A DNA stretch of 64,000 nt from CAZVFX01 sp964626565. GTDB taxonomy: Bacteria > Myxococcota_A > UBA9042 > CAIXZC01. The stretch is from NCBI GenBank assembly GCA_964626565.1, contig CAZVFX010000008.1:28757-92756 (forward strand), written 5' to 3'. The translations under genes and the position numbers were made by a program. Below, in pieces: positions 42,965 through 52,364 of this stretch (its first letter is position 1; every line of letters begins with the position of its first letter). The notes below the pieces were generated by a model. The model was given only the letters and a program-made list of their open reading frames with translations. It ran no database searches and was not told where the DNA came from.

Positions 42965-44050
42965 ATGAGCGAAGAACGTGAGGGCGTGGACCTGAAGCTG
43001 GGGGATCGATGCTCCCGTGTGGCCTACGAGTGGGCGAAGCGGACGTTCGGCAACCGCCCCGAGGGCCCTGGCAACCCGGTGCTCGAGGCTGAAGGCTCCT
43101 TTTCCAATCTGACCGACTACGGCGAGGTCAAGCTTGCCATCGCTTCCGACGGCATCGGTACCAAGGCCGAGTTGGCAGAACGGCTGGGCAGATACGACAC
43201 CCTGGGTTTTGACCTTGTAGCCATGGTTGCCGACGACCTCGTGGCCAACGGTTTCGAGCCGGTAAACATCTCCAACATACTCGACGCCAGCACCCTGGAC
43301 GAGCAGGTCGTCGACGGACTCATGAAGGGACTGCACGACGCAGCAGGGGAGTGCCGACTTATCGTCACCGGCGGCGAAATTGCCGAATTGGGAAGCAGGG
43401 TCGGAGGCTGGGGCGAAGGCATGCATTTCAACTGGTGCGCCACGGCAACCGGAATCTTGCCCAAAGGACGGTCGGCCATCGACGGTTCCCGCATTGGCGA
43501 GGGAGATGTCGTGATCGCGCTGGCGAGCAGTGGTTTCCGCTGCAACGGGTTCACCCTTGTCCGTTCCATTATGAGACGAGTGTTCGGCAAGGACTGGCAC
43601 TCCAGGCCCTACGACCGGCACCACAATTGGGCCGAGGTACTGCTGACACCTTCGAGAATCTACACCCCGGCCGTATTGGACCTGCTTGCCGCAGGAATGG
43701 ATGTGCGCGGCATCGCACACGTCACCGGAGGCGGCGTCCCCGGCAACTTGGGGAGAGTGCTGTCCGGCTCCGGGCTCGGCGCAAACCTCGACTCCCTGTT
43801 CGAACCGCAGCCCTTCATGCGAGAACTCTATTACAACGGCGGAATGTCCCGCCGGGAAGCGTACGCCCAATGGAACATGGGTAACGGAATGCTCCTCATA
43901 GTGCCCGAGGACGCGGCCGACAGTTGTGTAGCCGCACTGGCCGGAACCGGCCACGAAGCGAGAATTGCAGGCAACATCATCCCCGAGCAGGCGGTCTTTG
44001 TCGGAGGCCGCGACCGGGAGGAATGGCAGGAGAGGTTCGAACTTGGGTAA
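42965..44050 (+). CDS. purM: Phosphoribosylformylglycinamidine cyclo-ligase (AIR synthetase), divergent
   Basis: This 361-residue protein closes the imidazole ring (EC 6.3.3.1). IASDGIGTKAELAERLG corresponds to the DGVGTK motif and FDLVAMVADDLVANGFEPV to the family's ATP-site helix. HVTGGGVPGNLGRVL is the expected glycine-rich motif. The region that normally reads GETAEMPGxY is instead GGEIAELGSRVGGWGEGMH, so this is a divergent branch. It is preceded by GGGAGGTG. Its last eight bases overlap the TTG start of purL. Confidence 0.87.
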   Translation: MSEEREGVDLKLGDRCSRVAYEWAKRTFGNRPEGPGNPVLEAEGSFSNLTDYGEVKLAIASDGIGTKAELAERLGRYDTLGFDLVAMVADDLVANGFEPVNISNILDASTLDEQVVDGLMKGLHDAAGECRLIVTGGEIAELGSRVGGWGEGMHFNWCATATGILPKGRSAIDGSRIGEGDVVIALASSGFRCNGFTLVRSIMRRVFGKDWHSRPYDRHHNWAEVLLTPSRIYTPAVLDLLAAGMDVRGIAHVTGGGVPGNLGRVLSGSGLGANLDSLFEPQPFMRELYYNGGMSRREAYAQWNMGNGMLLIVPEDAADSCVAALAGTGHEARIAGNIIPEQAVFVGGRDREEWQERFELG

Positions 44051-47000
44051 CCAGACGCCACAAGAACCCGCGGCAAACGTTTCCTTCATCCACCTCAGCC
44101 TGCGCCCGGGCGTGCGGGATGTCGTGGGGGAGAGAGTCGCCGCCGATTGCAGCCGGTACCTGCAACTGGATACGGGAGCGGTGAGCCATGTCAAGGTGTT
44201 CGCGGTGCTCACCCCCCTGGCTTCGGAAGAGTTGCAGTTGCTTGCCGACCGCGGGCTCAGAGATGAAGTGATCCACGAAGTGCAGGTGGTCCGGGATTCC
44301 AGCCTCGCACTGGACTCGCTCGAGAATCACTCTACCTACGTACTGGTAGCCAGACTTCCCGGCGTCACCGATGACGAAGGAGCCTCGGCCGAAAAGACCC
44401 TGGCCGACCTGCTCAGCAGGCCGCAGCAGGTGGGAGAGCAACAGATTTTTGTCAGCGACCTGTACCTGCTGGAGAAACCGCTGGGGGACGAAGAACTCGG
44501 GCGGATCGCGAGAGAAGTGCTGGGGAACGAGTTAATTCATCACTTTCAGTATGGCGACGTAACCGGCTTCGAGCACTACGTCCCGTTCGTGGCCGTCGAA
44601 GCTGACGCCACCATCGAAACCGTGGACATATTTGTGCCCGATGAGCAGTTGGCTCAGCTATCCAAGCGCATGGTGCTTTCACTGAGCATCGAAGAGATGC
44701 GCGCGATTCAAGCCTACTACCGCGACCCCGCGGTGGCCCGACGCCGGGCCGCTTCGGGCCTGCCGCCCCACCCCACCGACTGTGAACTGGAGGTGCTGGC
44801 CCAAACCTGGTCCGAGCACTGCTGCCACAAAGAGTTCAACGCGCTCATTCACTATCGTGATGCAGACACCGGCGAAGAGCGCACCGTCGACTCGTTGTTC
44901 AAAAGCTACATCAGGGGCTCCACCGAGGAAGTGCAAAGGCAGCTCGAAGCAAATGGCGAGAGCTGGTTGGTGAAGGTGTTCTCCGACAATGCCGGAGTGG
45001 TGAGAATCGACGATGACAGGCTCTTCGTTTGGAAGGTGGAGACCCACAACACACCTTCCGCCCTCGACCCTTACGGCGGCGCCATAACCGGTATCGTGGG
45101 CAACAACCGCGACCCAATGGGGACCGGCATCGGGGGAGCCCGGCTGCTGTTCAACACCAACGTCTTGTGCTTCGGCCCGCCTGACTACGACAAGCCTTTA
45201 CTCACCGGCCAGCTTCATCCACGCCGGGTGTTCGCCGGGGTAGTGCACGGCATTGAGGACGGAGGCAATAAGTCCGGGATCCCCACCGTCAACGGCGCCA
45301 TAGTCTTCGACGACCGTTATGCGGGCAAGCCGCTGGTCTATTGCGGCACCGGCGGAGTAATGCCGGCAGCCTATGGCGACAGAAACTCCTGGGAAAAGAA
45401 GATCGATCCGGGAGATTGCATCGTGATGGCCGGGGGGCGTGTGGGCAAAGACGGCATCCACGGGGCAACCTTTTCTTCCGCGGAAATAGACAAACACTCA
45501 CCACGCACTGCGGTCCAGATCGGCAGCCCCATCACCCAGAAGCTCATGTCCGACTTCATGGAGGAGGCGTGCCGCCAGGGGTTGGTGAAATGCTCTACCG
45601 ACAACGGCGCCGGCGGCCTTTCTTCGTCGGTCGGCGAGTTGGCAACCATCAGCGGCGGCGCCCTCGTGAACCTGGAGAAAGCTCCACTCAAGTATTCGGG
45701 GCTCAAGCCCTGGGAGATCTTCGTCTCCGAGTCACAGGAACGCATGACTCTGGTGATCGAAGAACAGTGCATCAATGATCTCTTCGCACTCGCGGCCAGG
45801 TACGAGGTGGAACTGAGCCACCTGGGCTGGTTTGACGATTCCGGCTACCTTGAGGTCCGGTACGAGGGCCGAACCGCGGCCCGGTTGGACCTGGAGTTTC
45901 TCCACAACGGCGTTCCCCGCAAGGAGTTGTGGGCAGAGTGGCGCAGCCCGGAGCTATCCGAGCCGGAACTGCCTTGCGACCTCGACTACGGTCAACTGCT
46001 GGAACGCCTCCTTGCCAGCCTCAACATCTGCTCCCGGGAAAGCGTCATTCGCCGATACGACCACGAGGTCAAGGGAAGAACGGTTGTGAAGCCGCTCATG
46101 GGCGGCACGGGAAAGGGGCCTCAGGACGCAGCGGTGATGCGGCTGGGTTTCGACGATTTCAAGGGGATTGCGGTGTCCAACGGCATTATCCCGCGCTACG
46201 GAGACCTGGACGCTTACCACATGTCGGCAGGTGCGTTCGACGAGGCGGTCCGCCAGATCATCGCGGTCGGCGGCAGCCTGCCTTCCGCGGAGCAGCCCGG
46301 CGTCTTCTGGTCCGTAAACGACAACTTCTGTGTCCCCGACTCGGTCTTTGACGAAGAGACCAACCCCGACGGTAAATACAAGCTGGCCCAACTGGTACGG
46401 ATGTGCGAGGCGCTGTACGACATGGCCGTGGCCTACGGCATCCCCATGACGTCCGGCAAGGACAGCATGAAGAACGACTTCCGGGCTGATGGACAGAAGA
46501 TCTCGGTGCCGCCGACAATTCTCTATTCCATGGTCGCAGCGCTCGAAGACGTGCGAAGCGCGGTTACCAGCGACTTCAAGGCCGCGGGGGATCTGCTCTA
46601 CCTGCTGGGGGAAACCGCCGACGAACTGGGAGGCTCTGAGCTGTATGGACTGTTGGGCGAAACGGGCGCCAACGTCCCTCGCGTCCGAGTTGCCGAAGCC
46701 CTCGACCTCTACCGCCGCGTAGCTGCGGCCACCGGCTTTGGCCTGCTCGAATCGTGTCACGACCTGTCCGACGGAGGCCTCGCGGTTGCGCTGGCTGAGT
46801 GTACTTTCGGGGGGACGTTGGGAGCGAACATCGACCTACCCGATTTCGGCGTTGGCCCGGTGGCTGAACTGTTCTCCGAGTCTCACTCCCGCTTCCTCGC
46901 CACGGTACAGCCCGACGCGACCGCCCGTTTCGAGGCTCTCATGGGCCCCCGGGCCAGACTTCTGGGAGAGGTGAATGCGGATTCAGCAGTCAGGATCAAA

Positions 47001-47075
47001 CACGAAGATCATTTGATCATAGACACGCCGGTTCGACGCCTGCTGCAGGCGTGGACCGCCGGGCTGGAGTACTGA
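44043..47075 (+). CDS. purL: Phosphoribosylformylglycinamidine synthase, PurL with PurS-like N-terminus
   Basis: This 1010-residue synthetase makes FGAM from FGAR, ATP and ammonia (EC 6.3.5.3). The start is TTG 44043, inside the purM end, behind AGGAGAGG. About 190 N-terminal residues resemble PurS modules (FIHLSLRPGVRDVVGERV, LPGVTDDEGASAEKTL), then the catalytic domains: TWSEHCCHKEFNAL, ETHNTPSALDPYGGAITG and LMGGTGKGPQDAAVMR. The glutaminase is not fused and is supplied by PurQ one base downstream. This layout lies between the 740-residue Bacillus type and the 1300-residue E. coli type, and is the one I know from deltaproteobacteria such as Geobacter. No separate purS is present, as expected. 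Confidence 0.92.
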   Translation: MGNQTPQEPAANVSFIHLSLRPGVRDVVGERVAADCSRYLQLDTGAVSHVKVFAVLTPLASEELQLLADRGLRDEVIHEVQVVRDSSLALDSLENHSTYVLVARLPGVTDDEGASAEKTLADLLSRPQQVGEQQIFVSDLYLLEKPLGDEELGRIAREVLGNELIHHFQYGDVTGFEHYVPFVAVEADATIETVDIFVPDEQLAQLSKRMVLSLSIEEMRAIQAYYRDPAVARRRAASGLPPHPTDCELEVLAQTWSEHCCHKEFNALIHYRDADTGEERTVDSLFKSYIRGSTEEVQRQLEANGESWLVKVFSDNAGVVRIDDDRLFVWKVETHNTPSALDPYGGAITGIVGNNRDPMGTGIGGARLLFNTNVLCFGPPDYDKPLLTGQLHPRRVFAGVVHGIEDGGNKSGIPTVNGAIVFDDRYAGKPLVYCGTGGVMPAAYGDRNSWEKKIDPGDCIVMAGGRVGKDGIHGATFSSAEIDKHSPRTAVQIGSPITQKLMSDFMEEACRQGLVKCSTDNGAGGLSSSVGELATISGGALVNLEKAPLKYSGLKPWEIFVSESQERMTLVIEEQCINDLFALAARYEVELSHLGWFDDSGYLEVRYEGRTAARLDLEFLHNGVPRKELWAEWRSPELSEPELPCDLDYGQLLERLLASLNICSRESVIRRYDHEVKGRTVVKPLMGGTGKGPQDAAVMRLGFDDFKGIAVSNGIIPRYGDLDAYHMSAGAFDEAVRQIIAVGGSLPSAEQPGVFWSVNDNFCVPDSVFDEETNPDGKYKLAQLVRMCEALYDMAVAYGIPMTSGKDSMKNDFRADGQKISVPPTILYSMVAALEDVRSAVTSDFKAAGDLLYLLGETADELGGSELYGLLGETGANVPRVRVAEALDLYRRVAAATGFGLLESCHDLSDGGLAVALAECTFGGTLGANIDLPDFGVGPVAELFSESHSRFLATVQPDATARFEALMGPRARLLGEVNADSAVRIKHEDHLIIDTPVRRLLQAWTAGLEY

Positions 47076-47076
47076 T

Positions 47077-47925
47077 ATGAGCAAGGTGCGAGCACTGGTC
47101 GTCACCGGTTTCGGCATCAACTGTGAGGAGGAGATGGCTGCCGGGATGCGCCTGGCAGGCGCTGACGCGGACATCGTACACCTCAACTCCGTTCTGCTCG
47201 GTGACTGCGCGGTCCGCGCATATGACGTCCTGTGCTTCCCCGGCGGCTTCTCCTTCGGGGACGACCTCGGCGCCGGAAAGGCGCTGGCCAACAAGATGAA
47301 ATACCGTCGATCTTCCGGAGGAAACCGCCTGTTCGACCAACTGATCGCGTTTCTGGATGACGGCGGATATATCATTGGGATTTGCAACGGTTTCCAGGCG
47401 CTGGTGAAAATGGGGCTGCTGCCCAATGTTGGAGGCCGTTTCGAGCAGGAGGTGACCCTCACCGCCAACGATTCGGGACGGTTTGAAGACCGTTGGGTCC
47501 ATTGCGCGGTTACCGACGGGCCCGCCGCGCCGTTCCTGCGCGGCCTGGGCACCATGCCTCTGCCGGTAAGGCACGGCGAGGGGAAGTTGCTCATCGCCAA
47601 TGACCGGGTACGCGACGCGGTAGTGTCGGGGGGCTTGAACTGCCTCACCTACTGCGACGAAGACGGCCGCACGGTCTCCGATTACCCGGCCAACCCCAAC
47701 GGTTCCGAGTTAAGTTGCGCCGGAATGGTGGACCCGTCCGGCAGGGTGTTCGGCATGATGCCTCATCCGGAGGCATTCCTATCACTGTACAACCACCCCG
47801 ATTGGGGGCGGCTGAAAAGGACCGCAAAATCGCGGTCTCAGGAGGGAGTTGGCTTAGAAATCTTCAAAAACATCGTCGCATGGGTGGAATCCCGCAAATC
47901 CACGAAAGACGGGGGTGAATCATGA
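47077..47925 (+). CDS. purQ: FGAM synthase glutaminase subunit
   Basis: This 282-residue class I glutamine amidotransferase supplies ammonia to PurL. The nucleophile is C103 in IIGICNGFQALVKMGLLP; VTGFGINCEEEMA and CFPGGFSFGDDLGAGK are PurQ-specific, and MMPHPEAFLSLYNHP holds the His and Glu of the triad. It is longer than the Bacillus protein of about 227 residues. It overlaps purH by four bases (ATGA). Confidence 0.94.
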   Translation: MSKVRALVVTGFGINCEEEMAAGMRLAGADADIVHLNSVLLGDCAVRAYDVLCFPGGFSFGDDLGAGKALANKMKYRRSSGGNRLFDQLIAFLDDGGYIIGICNGFQALVKMGLLPNVGGRFEQEVTLTANDSGRFEDRWVHCAVTDGPAAPFLRGLGTMPLPVRHGEGKLLIANDRVRDAVVSGGLNCLTYCDEDGRTVSDYPANPNGSELSCAGMVDPSGRVFGMMPHPEAFLSLYNHPDWGRLKRTAKSRSQEGVGLEIFKNIVAWVESRKSTKDGGES

Positions 47926-49532
47926 GGAAGATCCGCAGGGCGTTACTGAGCGTGTCGGACAAAACCGGAGTGGTCGACCTGGCCAGGGTGTTGGCCGGTT
48001 TTCAATGTGAGTTGATTTCCACGGGCGGCACAAAAGCGGCCCTCGAGGAGGCCGGGCTGAACGTAACCGAGGTCAGCGCCGTAACCGGCGACCCGGAGTC
48101 CTTCGGCGGCCGCATGAAGACCATCTCCTTCGAAATTGAGTCGGCGCTGCTCTTCCACCGCGAGAAAGACGCGGCAGAGGCAGACCGGCTGGGGATTCAA
48201 CCCATCGACATGGTGGTTTGCAATCTTTACCCCTTCGGCCAGGCGGCGCGGGGAGGCGCTCATTTGGATGATCTGGTGGAGAATATCGACATCGGTGGCC
48301 CCACCATGATCCGTGCCGCTGCCAAGAACTTCCCCTTCGTCGCCACAATCACAGATGTCGCGGACTATTCCGGCCTTATCGCCGAACTGCAAGCCAACGA
48401 CGGGGCGCTGAGCGCGGACACGAAGAAGCGCCTCATGCTGGCCGCATTCAACCACACCGCAGACTACGACGCTCTTATCGCAGAGACCATGGACCAACGC
48501 CTGGGCGCACCATCCCGCCGCTTTGCCGCCCACGCAGGCACGGAACTTCGCTACGGCGAAAACCGCCACCAGCGAGCCTGGGCCTTCCGGCAAGCCGGCA
48601 TCCCCGACTCGTTGTGTGACATGGAAGTGCTCAACGGCAAGGAGCTGTCCTACAACAACCTGGTAGACATACTGGCCGCGGCCGAAGCTGTCGCAGGATT
48701 GAAACGCAGCGGCTGCGCCATCATCAAGCACACCAACCCGTGTGGACTCGCCGAAGCGGACAGCCCGCTCCGGGCAATCAGTCGTGCGTGGGAAGGCGAC
48801 CCGATCTCCGCGTTCGGCTCCGTTATCGCGTTCAATACGCCGGTGGACGACAGCGCAGCCCGATTTCTCGATCTCGACCATGAAAAGAAATCGCGTCGCA
48901 AATTTGTAGAAGTTATCGTCGCTCCACACTTTTCCGACTGTGCCCTGGATTACCTTCGCCTTCACAAGAACTTGAGGGTGGTGAAATTCGACCCCGCCGC
49001 AGTGGCAGCCGCACCCGCGGCCCGCTTCCTCGGCGGCGCGTGCCTGATTCAGGAATCGGACGACGTGCTCTTCGAAAAGCTGGACAGAGTGACGCTGGTG
49101 AAACCCCCGCTCGACGACAGAGACCTCATCGAATTCGGGCTGACCGCGGTGAAACACGTCAAGAGCAACGCCATCGTCGTGGTTCGTAAGCTCGACGACG
49201 GGGCACATCAGCTCCTCGGCATGGGAGCCGGGCAACCCAACCGGCTGGTGTCGATCCGGCTGGCGCTGGAGAAGTGCCGCGAAAACCTGGGTCGCGAATA
49301 CGACGGCCCGGAAGAGGGGCTCGACTCCTTCGTCGCGGACCATCTGAAAAACGCGCTGCTGTTTTCCGACGCATTCTTCCCCTTTCCGGACAACGTGGAG
49401 GCGTGCGCTAAAGGCGGCATAAGGACGGTCTTCCAACCCGGGGGATCGTTGCGTGACAAGAGAGTGATAAAGAGGGCCAACGAGTTAGGCGTGGCCATGG
49501 TTATGACTGGAACGAGACATTTCAAGCACTAG
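47922..49532 (+). CDS. purH: AICAR transformylase / IMP cyclohydrolase, divergent cyclohydrolase half
   Basis: This 536-residue bifunctional enzyme catalyses the last two steps to IMP (EC 2.1.2.3 and 3.5.4.10). The N-terminal cyclohydrolase has ALLSVSDKTGVVDLAR, ISTGGTKAALEEAG, MVVCNLYPF and NIDIGGPTMIRAAAKN. The usual GRVKTLHPKIHGG stretch reads GRMKTISFEIESALLF: the Lys is kept but the His-Pro segment is not. The transformylase has YGENRHQRA, the catalytic IIKHTNPCGLA and the end motif GSLRDKRVI. It overlaps purQ and precedes purCE by 18 bases. Confidence 0.92.
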   Translation: MRKIRRALLSVSDKTGVVDLARVLAGFQCELISTGGTKAALEEAGLNVTEVSAVTGDPESFGGRMKTISFEIESALLFHREKDAAEADRLGIQPIDMVVCNLYPFGQAARGGAHLDDLVENIDIGGPTMIRAAAKNFPFVATITDVADYSGLIAELQANDGALSADTKKRLMLAAFNHTADYDALIAETMDQRLGAPSRRFAAHAGTELRYGENRHQRAWAFRQAGIPDSLCDMEVLNGKELSYNNLVDILAAAEAVAGLKRSGCAIIKHTNPCGLAEADSPLRAISRAWEGDPISAFGSVIAFNTPVDDSAARFLDLDHEKKSRRKFVEVIVAPHFSDCALDYLRLHKNLRVVKFDPAAVAAAPAARFLGGACLIQESDDVLFEKLDRVTLVKPPLDDRDLIEFGLTAVKHVKSNAIVVVRKLDDGAHQLLGMGAGQPNRLVSIRLALEKCRENLGREYDGPEEGLDSFVADHLKNALLFSDAFFPFPDNVEACAKGGIRTVFQPGGSLRDKRVIKRANELGVAMVMTGTRHFKH

Positions 49533-49550
49533 CAACCAGAGGAAGGAGAC

Positions 49551-50990
49551 ATGAAAGAGACTGACAAATGGGAACAGACCGGGGATTCGGACCTGGCCTA
49601 CGTGCCGGGAGCCATGTCCACATTCTCCACGCCGCAACTGGAGAAGATCCACAGTGGCAAAGTTCGAGAGAGCTTCAGGCTTGACGACGACCACAGACTG
49701 ATCGTGGTCACCGACCGTGTATCGGCTTTCGACAGCGTGTTGGAGACTCCCGTGCCCAACAAGGGCGCGGTGCTGAACAGCCTCTCCAACTACTGGTTTT
49801 CACAGACCGAGCACATCGTCCCCAACCACGTAGTTGCCCCCATCGGGACCAACGCAACCGTGGTGAAGGAGGCCAAGCCGATCCTGGTGGAGATGGTAGT
49901 ACGGGGTTACGTCACCGGGTCCATGTGGCGAAGGTACAAGAAGGGCAAGCGCAACTTCTGCGGGCTCAAGATTCCCAACGGGCTGCAAAAGAACGAACGC
50001 CTTCCGCTGCCAATCATCACACCCACCACCAAGGAAGAATCGGACCGGGAGATGACTCCCACCGAGCTCATCGACGGCGGCTGGGTGGAAAAGGCGGCCT
50101 GGGAGGAGATGGAGAAGGTGTCCCTCCACATGTTTCAGGCAGGTACCGAAATCCTGTCCAAACAGGGGCTGATCCTGGCCGACACCAAATACGAATTCGG
50201 ATTGGTGAACGGGCAACTGACAGCCATCGACGAGGTCCACACACCCGACTCGTCGCGCATGTGGCTGCAGGAGCAGTACGACGAAGACCCGACCACCGTC
50301 GAACAGCTTGACAAAGAGTACGTCCGGCAGTGGCTGCTGGGCGCCCAGGACGGCGGCCGGATCCCTTCCCGGCTACCGGAAGAGATTCTGGTTGAAACCA
50401 GCCGGCGCTACCTGAACCTGTTCGAAATGGTGACCGGCGAGCCGCTGCCGGGACTGGAGACCCATGTCAAAGCCAGGGTCTATCGGGACCTCCTGGAAGC
50501 GGGCTACATCAAGGACGGTTACGTGGCCATCGTCATGGGCTCCACCCGAGACATGGACCATGCACGCCGCATCGCAGACATCCTCGATGCCTACGATGTC
50601 GTGGTGGATCTGAGAGTAGCGTCGGCGCACAAGAACGGCGAAGACGTGGTGCGCATTGCGGACGAATACAATGCGTGCGTCGAACCGGGCGCAGTAATCG
50701 CGGTGGCGGGGCTTTCCAACGGACTGGGCGGCGCGCTGGCTGCGAACCTGACCGTCCCGGTGATAAACTGCCCGCCCTTTGCAGACGGCGGCGACATGGC
50801 GTTGAACGTCAATTCGTCCCTGCTCATGCCTTCCGGAACGCCGGCGTCCACGGTGCTTCGGCCCGAGAACGCAGCAGCCGCCGCGTTACGCGCCTTGAAC
50901 CTTCACCGGCTCCGGGACAACTTCGCAGTTGAACGGGCAGCAACCAAAGCGGAGCTCCGGCGCCAGGACCGCGATGCGAGGGGCCGGTAG
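49551..50990 (+). CDS. purCE: PurC-PurE fusion: SAICAR synthetase and class II-like AIR carboxylase
   Basis: This is a 479-residue fusion. Residues about 25-310 are SAICAR synthetase (EC 6.3.2.6): KIHSGKVRESF, VTDRVSAFDSV, MVVRGYVTGSMWRRYKK, LADTKYEFGL and DEVHTPDSSR. From about 322, a PurE domain starts with VAIVMGSTRDMDHA (M329-S331), has ASAHKNGED (H360, K361) and AVAGLSNGLGGALAAN, and later INCPPF and LLMPSGTPASTVL. The usual bacterial class I PurE has SAHRTP and GGAAHLPG. The version here, with SAHK and xSNGLG, matches class II AIR carboxylase, as in animal PAICS and Treponema. Class II enzymes use CO2 directly, so PurK is not needed, and none is present. Domain order equals that of animal PAICS. 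ATG 49551 follows GGAAGGAG. Confidence 0.9.
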   Translation: MKETDKWEQTGDSDLAYVPGAMSTFSTPQLEKIHSGKVRESFRLDDDHRLIVVTDRVSAFDSVLETPVPNKGAVLNSLSNYWFSQTEHIVPNHVVAPIGTNATVVKEAKPILVEMVVRGYVTGSMWRRYKKGKRNFCGLKIPNGLQKNERLPLPIITPTTKEESDREMTPTELIDGGWVEKAAWEEMEKVSLHMFQAGTEILSKQGLILADTKYEFGLVNGQLTAIDEVHTPDSSRMWLQEQYDEDPTTVEQLDKEYVRQWLLGAQDGGRIPSRLPEEILVETSRRYLNLFEMVTGEPLPGLETHVKARVYRDLLEAGYIKDGYVAIVMGSTRDMDHARRIADILDAYDVVVDLRVASAHKNGEDVVRIADEYNACVEPGAVIAVAGLSNGLGGALAANLTVPVINCPPFADGGDMALNVNSSLLMPSGTPASTVLRPENAAAAALRALNLHRLRDNFAVERAATKAELRRQDRDARGR

Positions 50991-50991
50991 C

Positions 50992-52362
50992 ATGAGCTTG
51001 GAAATTTCACCGCTGGACGGAAGGTACGCGGGCAGGCTGGCGCACCTTGGACAGTTCTTCTCCGAATTCGCGCTCATGCGCTACCGGTGCAAGGTAGAGC
51101 TTCTGTACCTCAAAGCGTTGCAGGGCGGGCCGTTCCCCGAACTGAATCACGAGGAGATACGGCGCATCGATGACGCACTGGCCGATTTTTCCGAACAGGA
51201 TTATCGGGCAATCAAGCAAGAGGAGAAGATCACCAACCACGACGTCAAGGCGTGCGAGCTGTTCCTCGCAGGAAAACTCCACCTGGCCCACCCGGAGATG
51301 ATCCATTTCGGCCTCACCTCCGAAGACGTCAACAACCTGGCCTATTCGCTGCTTCTGAAGGATTTCGTGGCAAGCGAACAGCTAGTGGCCATCGAGCAAC
51401 TGGCCCGGGAACTGTTAGGGCTGGCGCTGAACTGGAAGGGGATTCCTTTCCCCGCCCACACTCACGGCCAACCCGCCTCGCCCACAACTGCCGGAAAAGA
51501 GGTGGCAGTCTTCCTCACCCGGCTGGTGCGGCAATTGAGCAAGCTCAAAAGTTTCAGATTCACCGGCAAGCTCAACGGCGCCACGGGCAACCTGTCAGCC
51601 ATGGTTGCAGCCGCTCCCAACATCGACTGGCTGAACTTCTCCATCGATTTCGTCGAATCGCTGGGACTCGATGCCAACCCGGTAACCACACAGATCGAAG
51701 ACCACGACCGCTGGTGCGAATACTTTGACATCATCAGGCGCATCAACAACATAGTCCTCGACCTGAATACCGACGTCTGGGAGTACATCTCCAGGGGCTA
51801 CCTGGTGCAGAAGCCCAAGGTAGGGGAGGTGGGGTCCTCGACGATGCCTCACAAGGTGAATCCCATCAACTTCGAAAACAGCGAAGGCAACCTGGCGCTG
51901 TCCAATTCCCTCCTCCACACCCTGTCGGACCGGCTGTCGGGCTCCCGCATGCAGCGGGACCTCTCCGACAGCACCGTCGAACGAAACATCGGTGTGGCGC
52001 TGGCCCACTCCATGCTCGCCATCGGCGAGACTGTGGCGGGGCTTGGAAAGGTCAGCCTGAACCGGGAAGCCTGCTTGTCCGCGATCCACTCCAACCCGGG
52101 ACTCCTGGCCGAGCCGTTTCAATCGGTTCTGCGCACCGCCGGAATGCCGGACGCCTACGACCGATTGAAAGAGCTCACCCGGGGCCGGCAGCCGTCGATG
52201 GCCGATTTTCACACCCTGGCCGACGCGCTGGATCTGCAACCCGATGTCAGGAAGAGGTTGAAGGAACTGGACGCCGGCACCTACCTGGGCGACGCGGAGC
52301 GGCTGACGGAACTTGGCGTCGCCGCGGCGCTCACGGTGTTGGATTCGACGGAGGATGCGTGA
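50992..52362 (+). CDS. purB: Adenylosuccinate lyase
   Basis: This 456-residue enzyme serves two steps: SAICAR to AICAR and adenylosuccinate to AMP (EC 4.3.2.2). It belongs to the E. coli-like branch (LEISPLDGRYAGRLAHLGQFFSEF). Signature sequences are FGLTSEDVNNLAYS, AHTHGQPASPTTAGKE and the flexible loop VGSSTMPHKVNPINFEN. The start at 50992 lies one base after the purCE stop codon. The longer frame runs inside purCE and is discarded. Confidence 0.95.
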   Translation: MSLEISPLDGRYAGRLAHLGQFFSEFALMRYRCKVELLYLKALQGGPFPELNHEEIRRIDDALADFSEQDYRAIKQEEKITNHDVKACELFLAGKLHLAHPEMIHFGLTSEDVNNLAYSLLLKDFVASEQLVAIEQLARELLGLALNWKGIPFPAHTHGQPASPTTAGKEVAVFLTRLVRQLSKLKSFRFTGKLNGATGNLSAMVAAAPNIDWLNFSIDFVESLGLDANPVTTQIEDHDRWCEYFDIIRRINNIVLDLNTDVWEYISRGYLVQKPKVGEVGSSTMPHKVNPINFENSEGNLALSNSLLHTLSDRLSGSRMQRDLSDSTVERNIGVALAHSMLAIGETVAGLGKVSLNREACLSAIHSNPGLLAEPFQSVLRTAGMPDAYDRLKELTRGRQPSMADFHTLADALDLQPDVRKRLKELDAGTYLGDAERLTELGVAAALTVLDSTEDA

Positions 52363-52364
52363 CC

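Noticed and set aside
44025..44050. GGTTCGAAC-like sequence suggesting a tRNA T-arm
   Set aside because: It lies in the purM/purL overlap. No acceptor stem or anticodon arm could be built around it.
42824..44212. 462-codon minus-strand frame
   Set aside because: It is antisense to purM and the purA end and carries no motifs.
47943..49436. 497-codon minus-strand frame
   Set aside because: It is antisense to purH.
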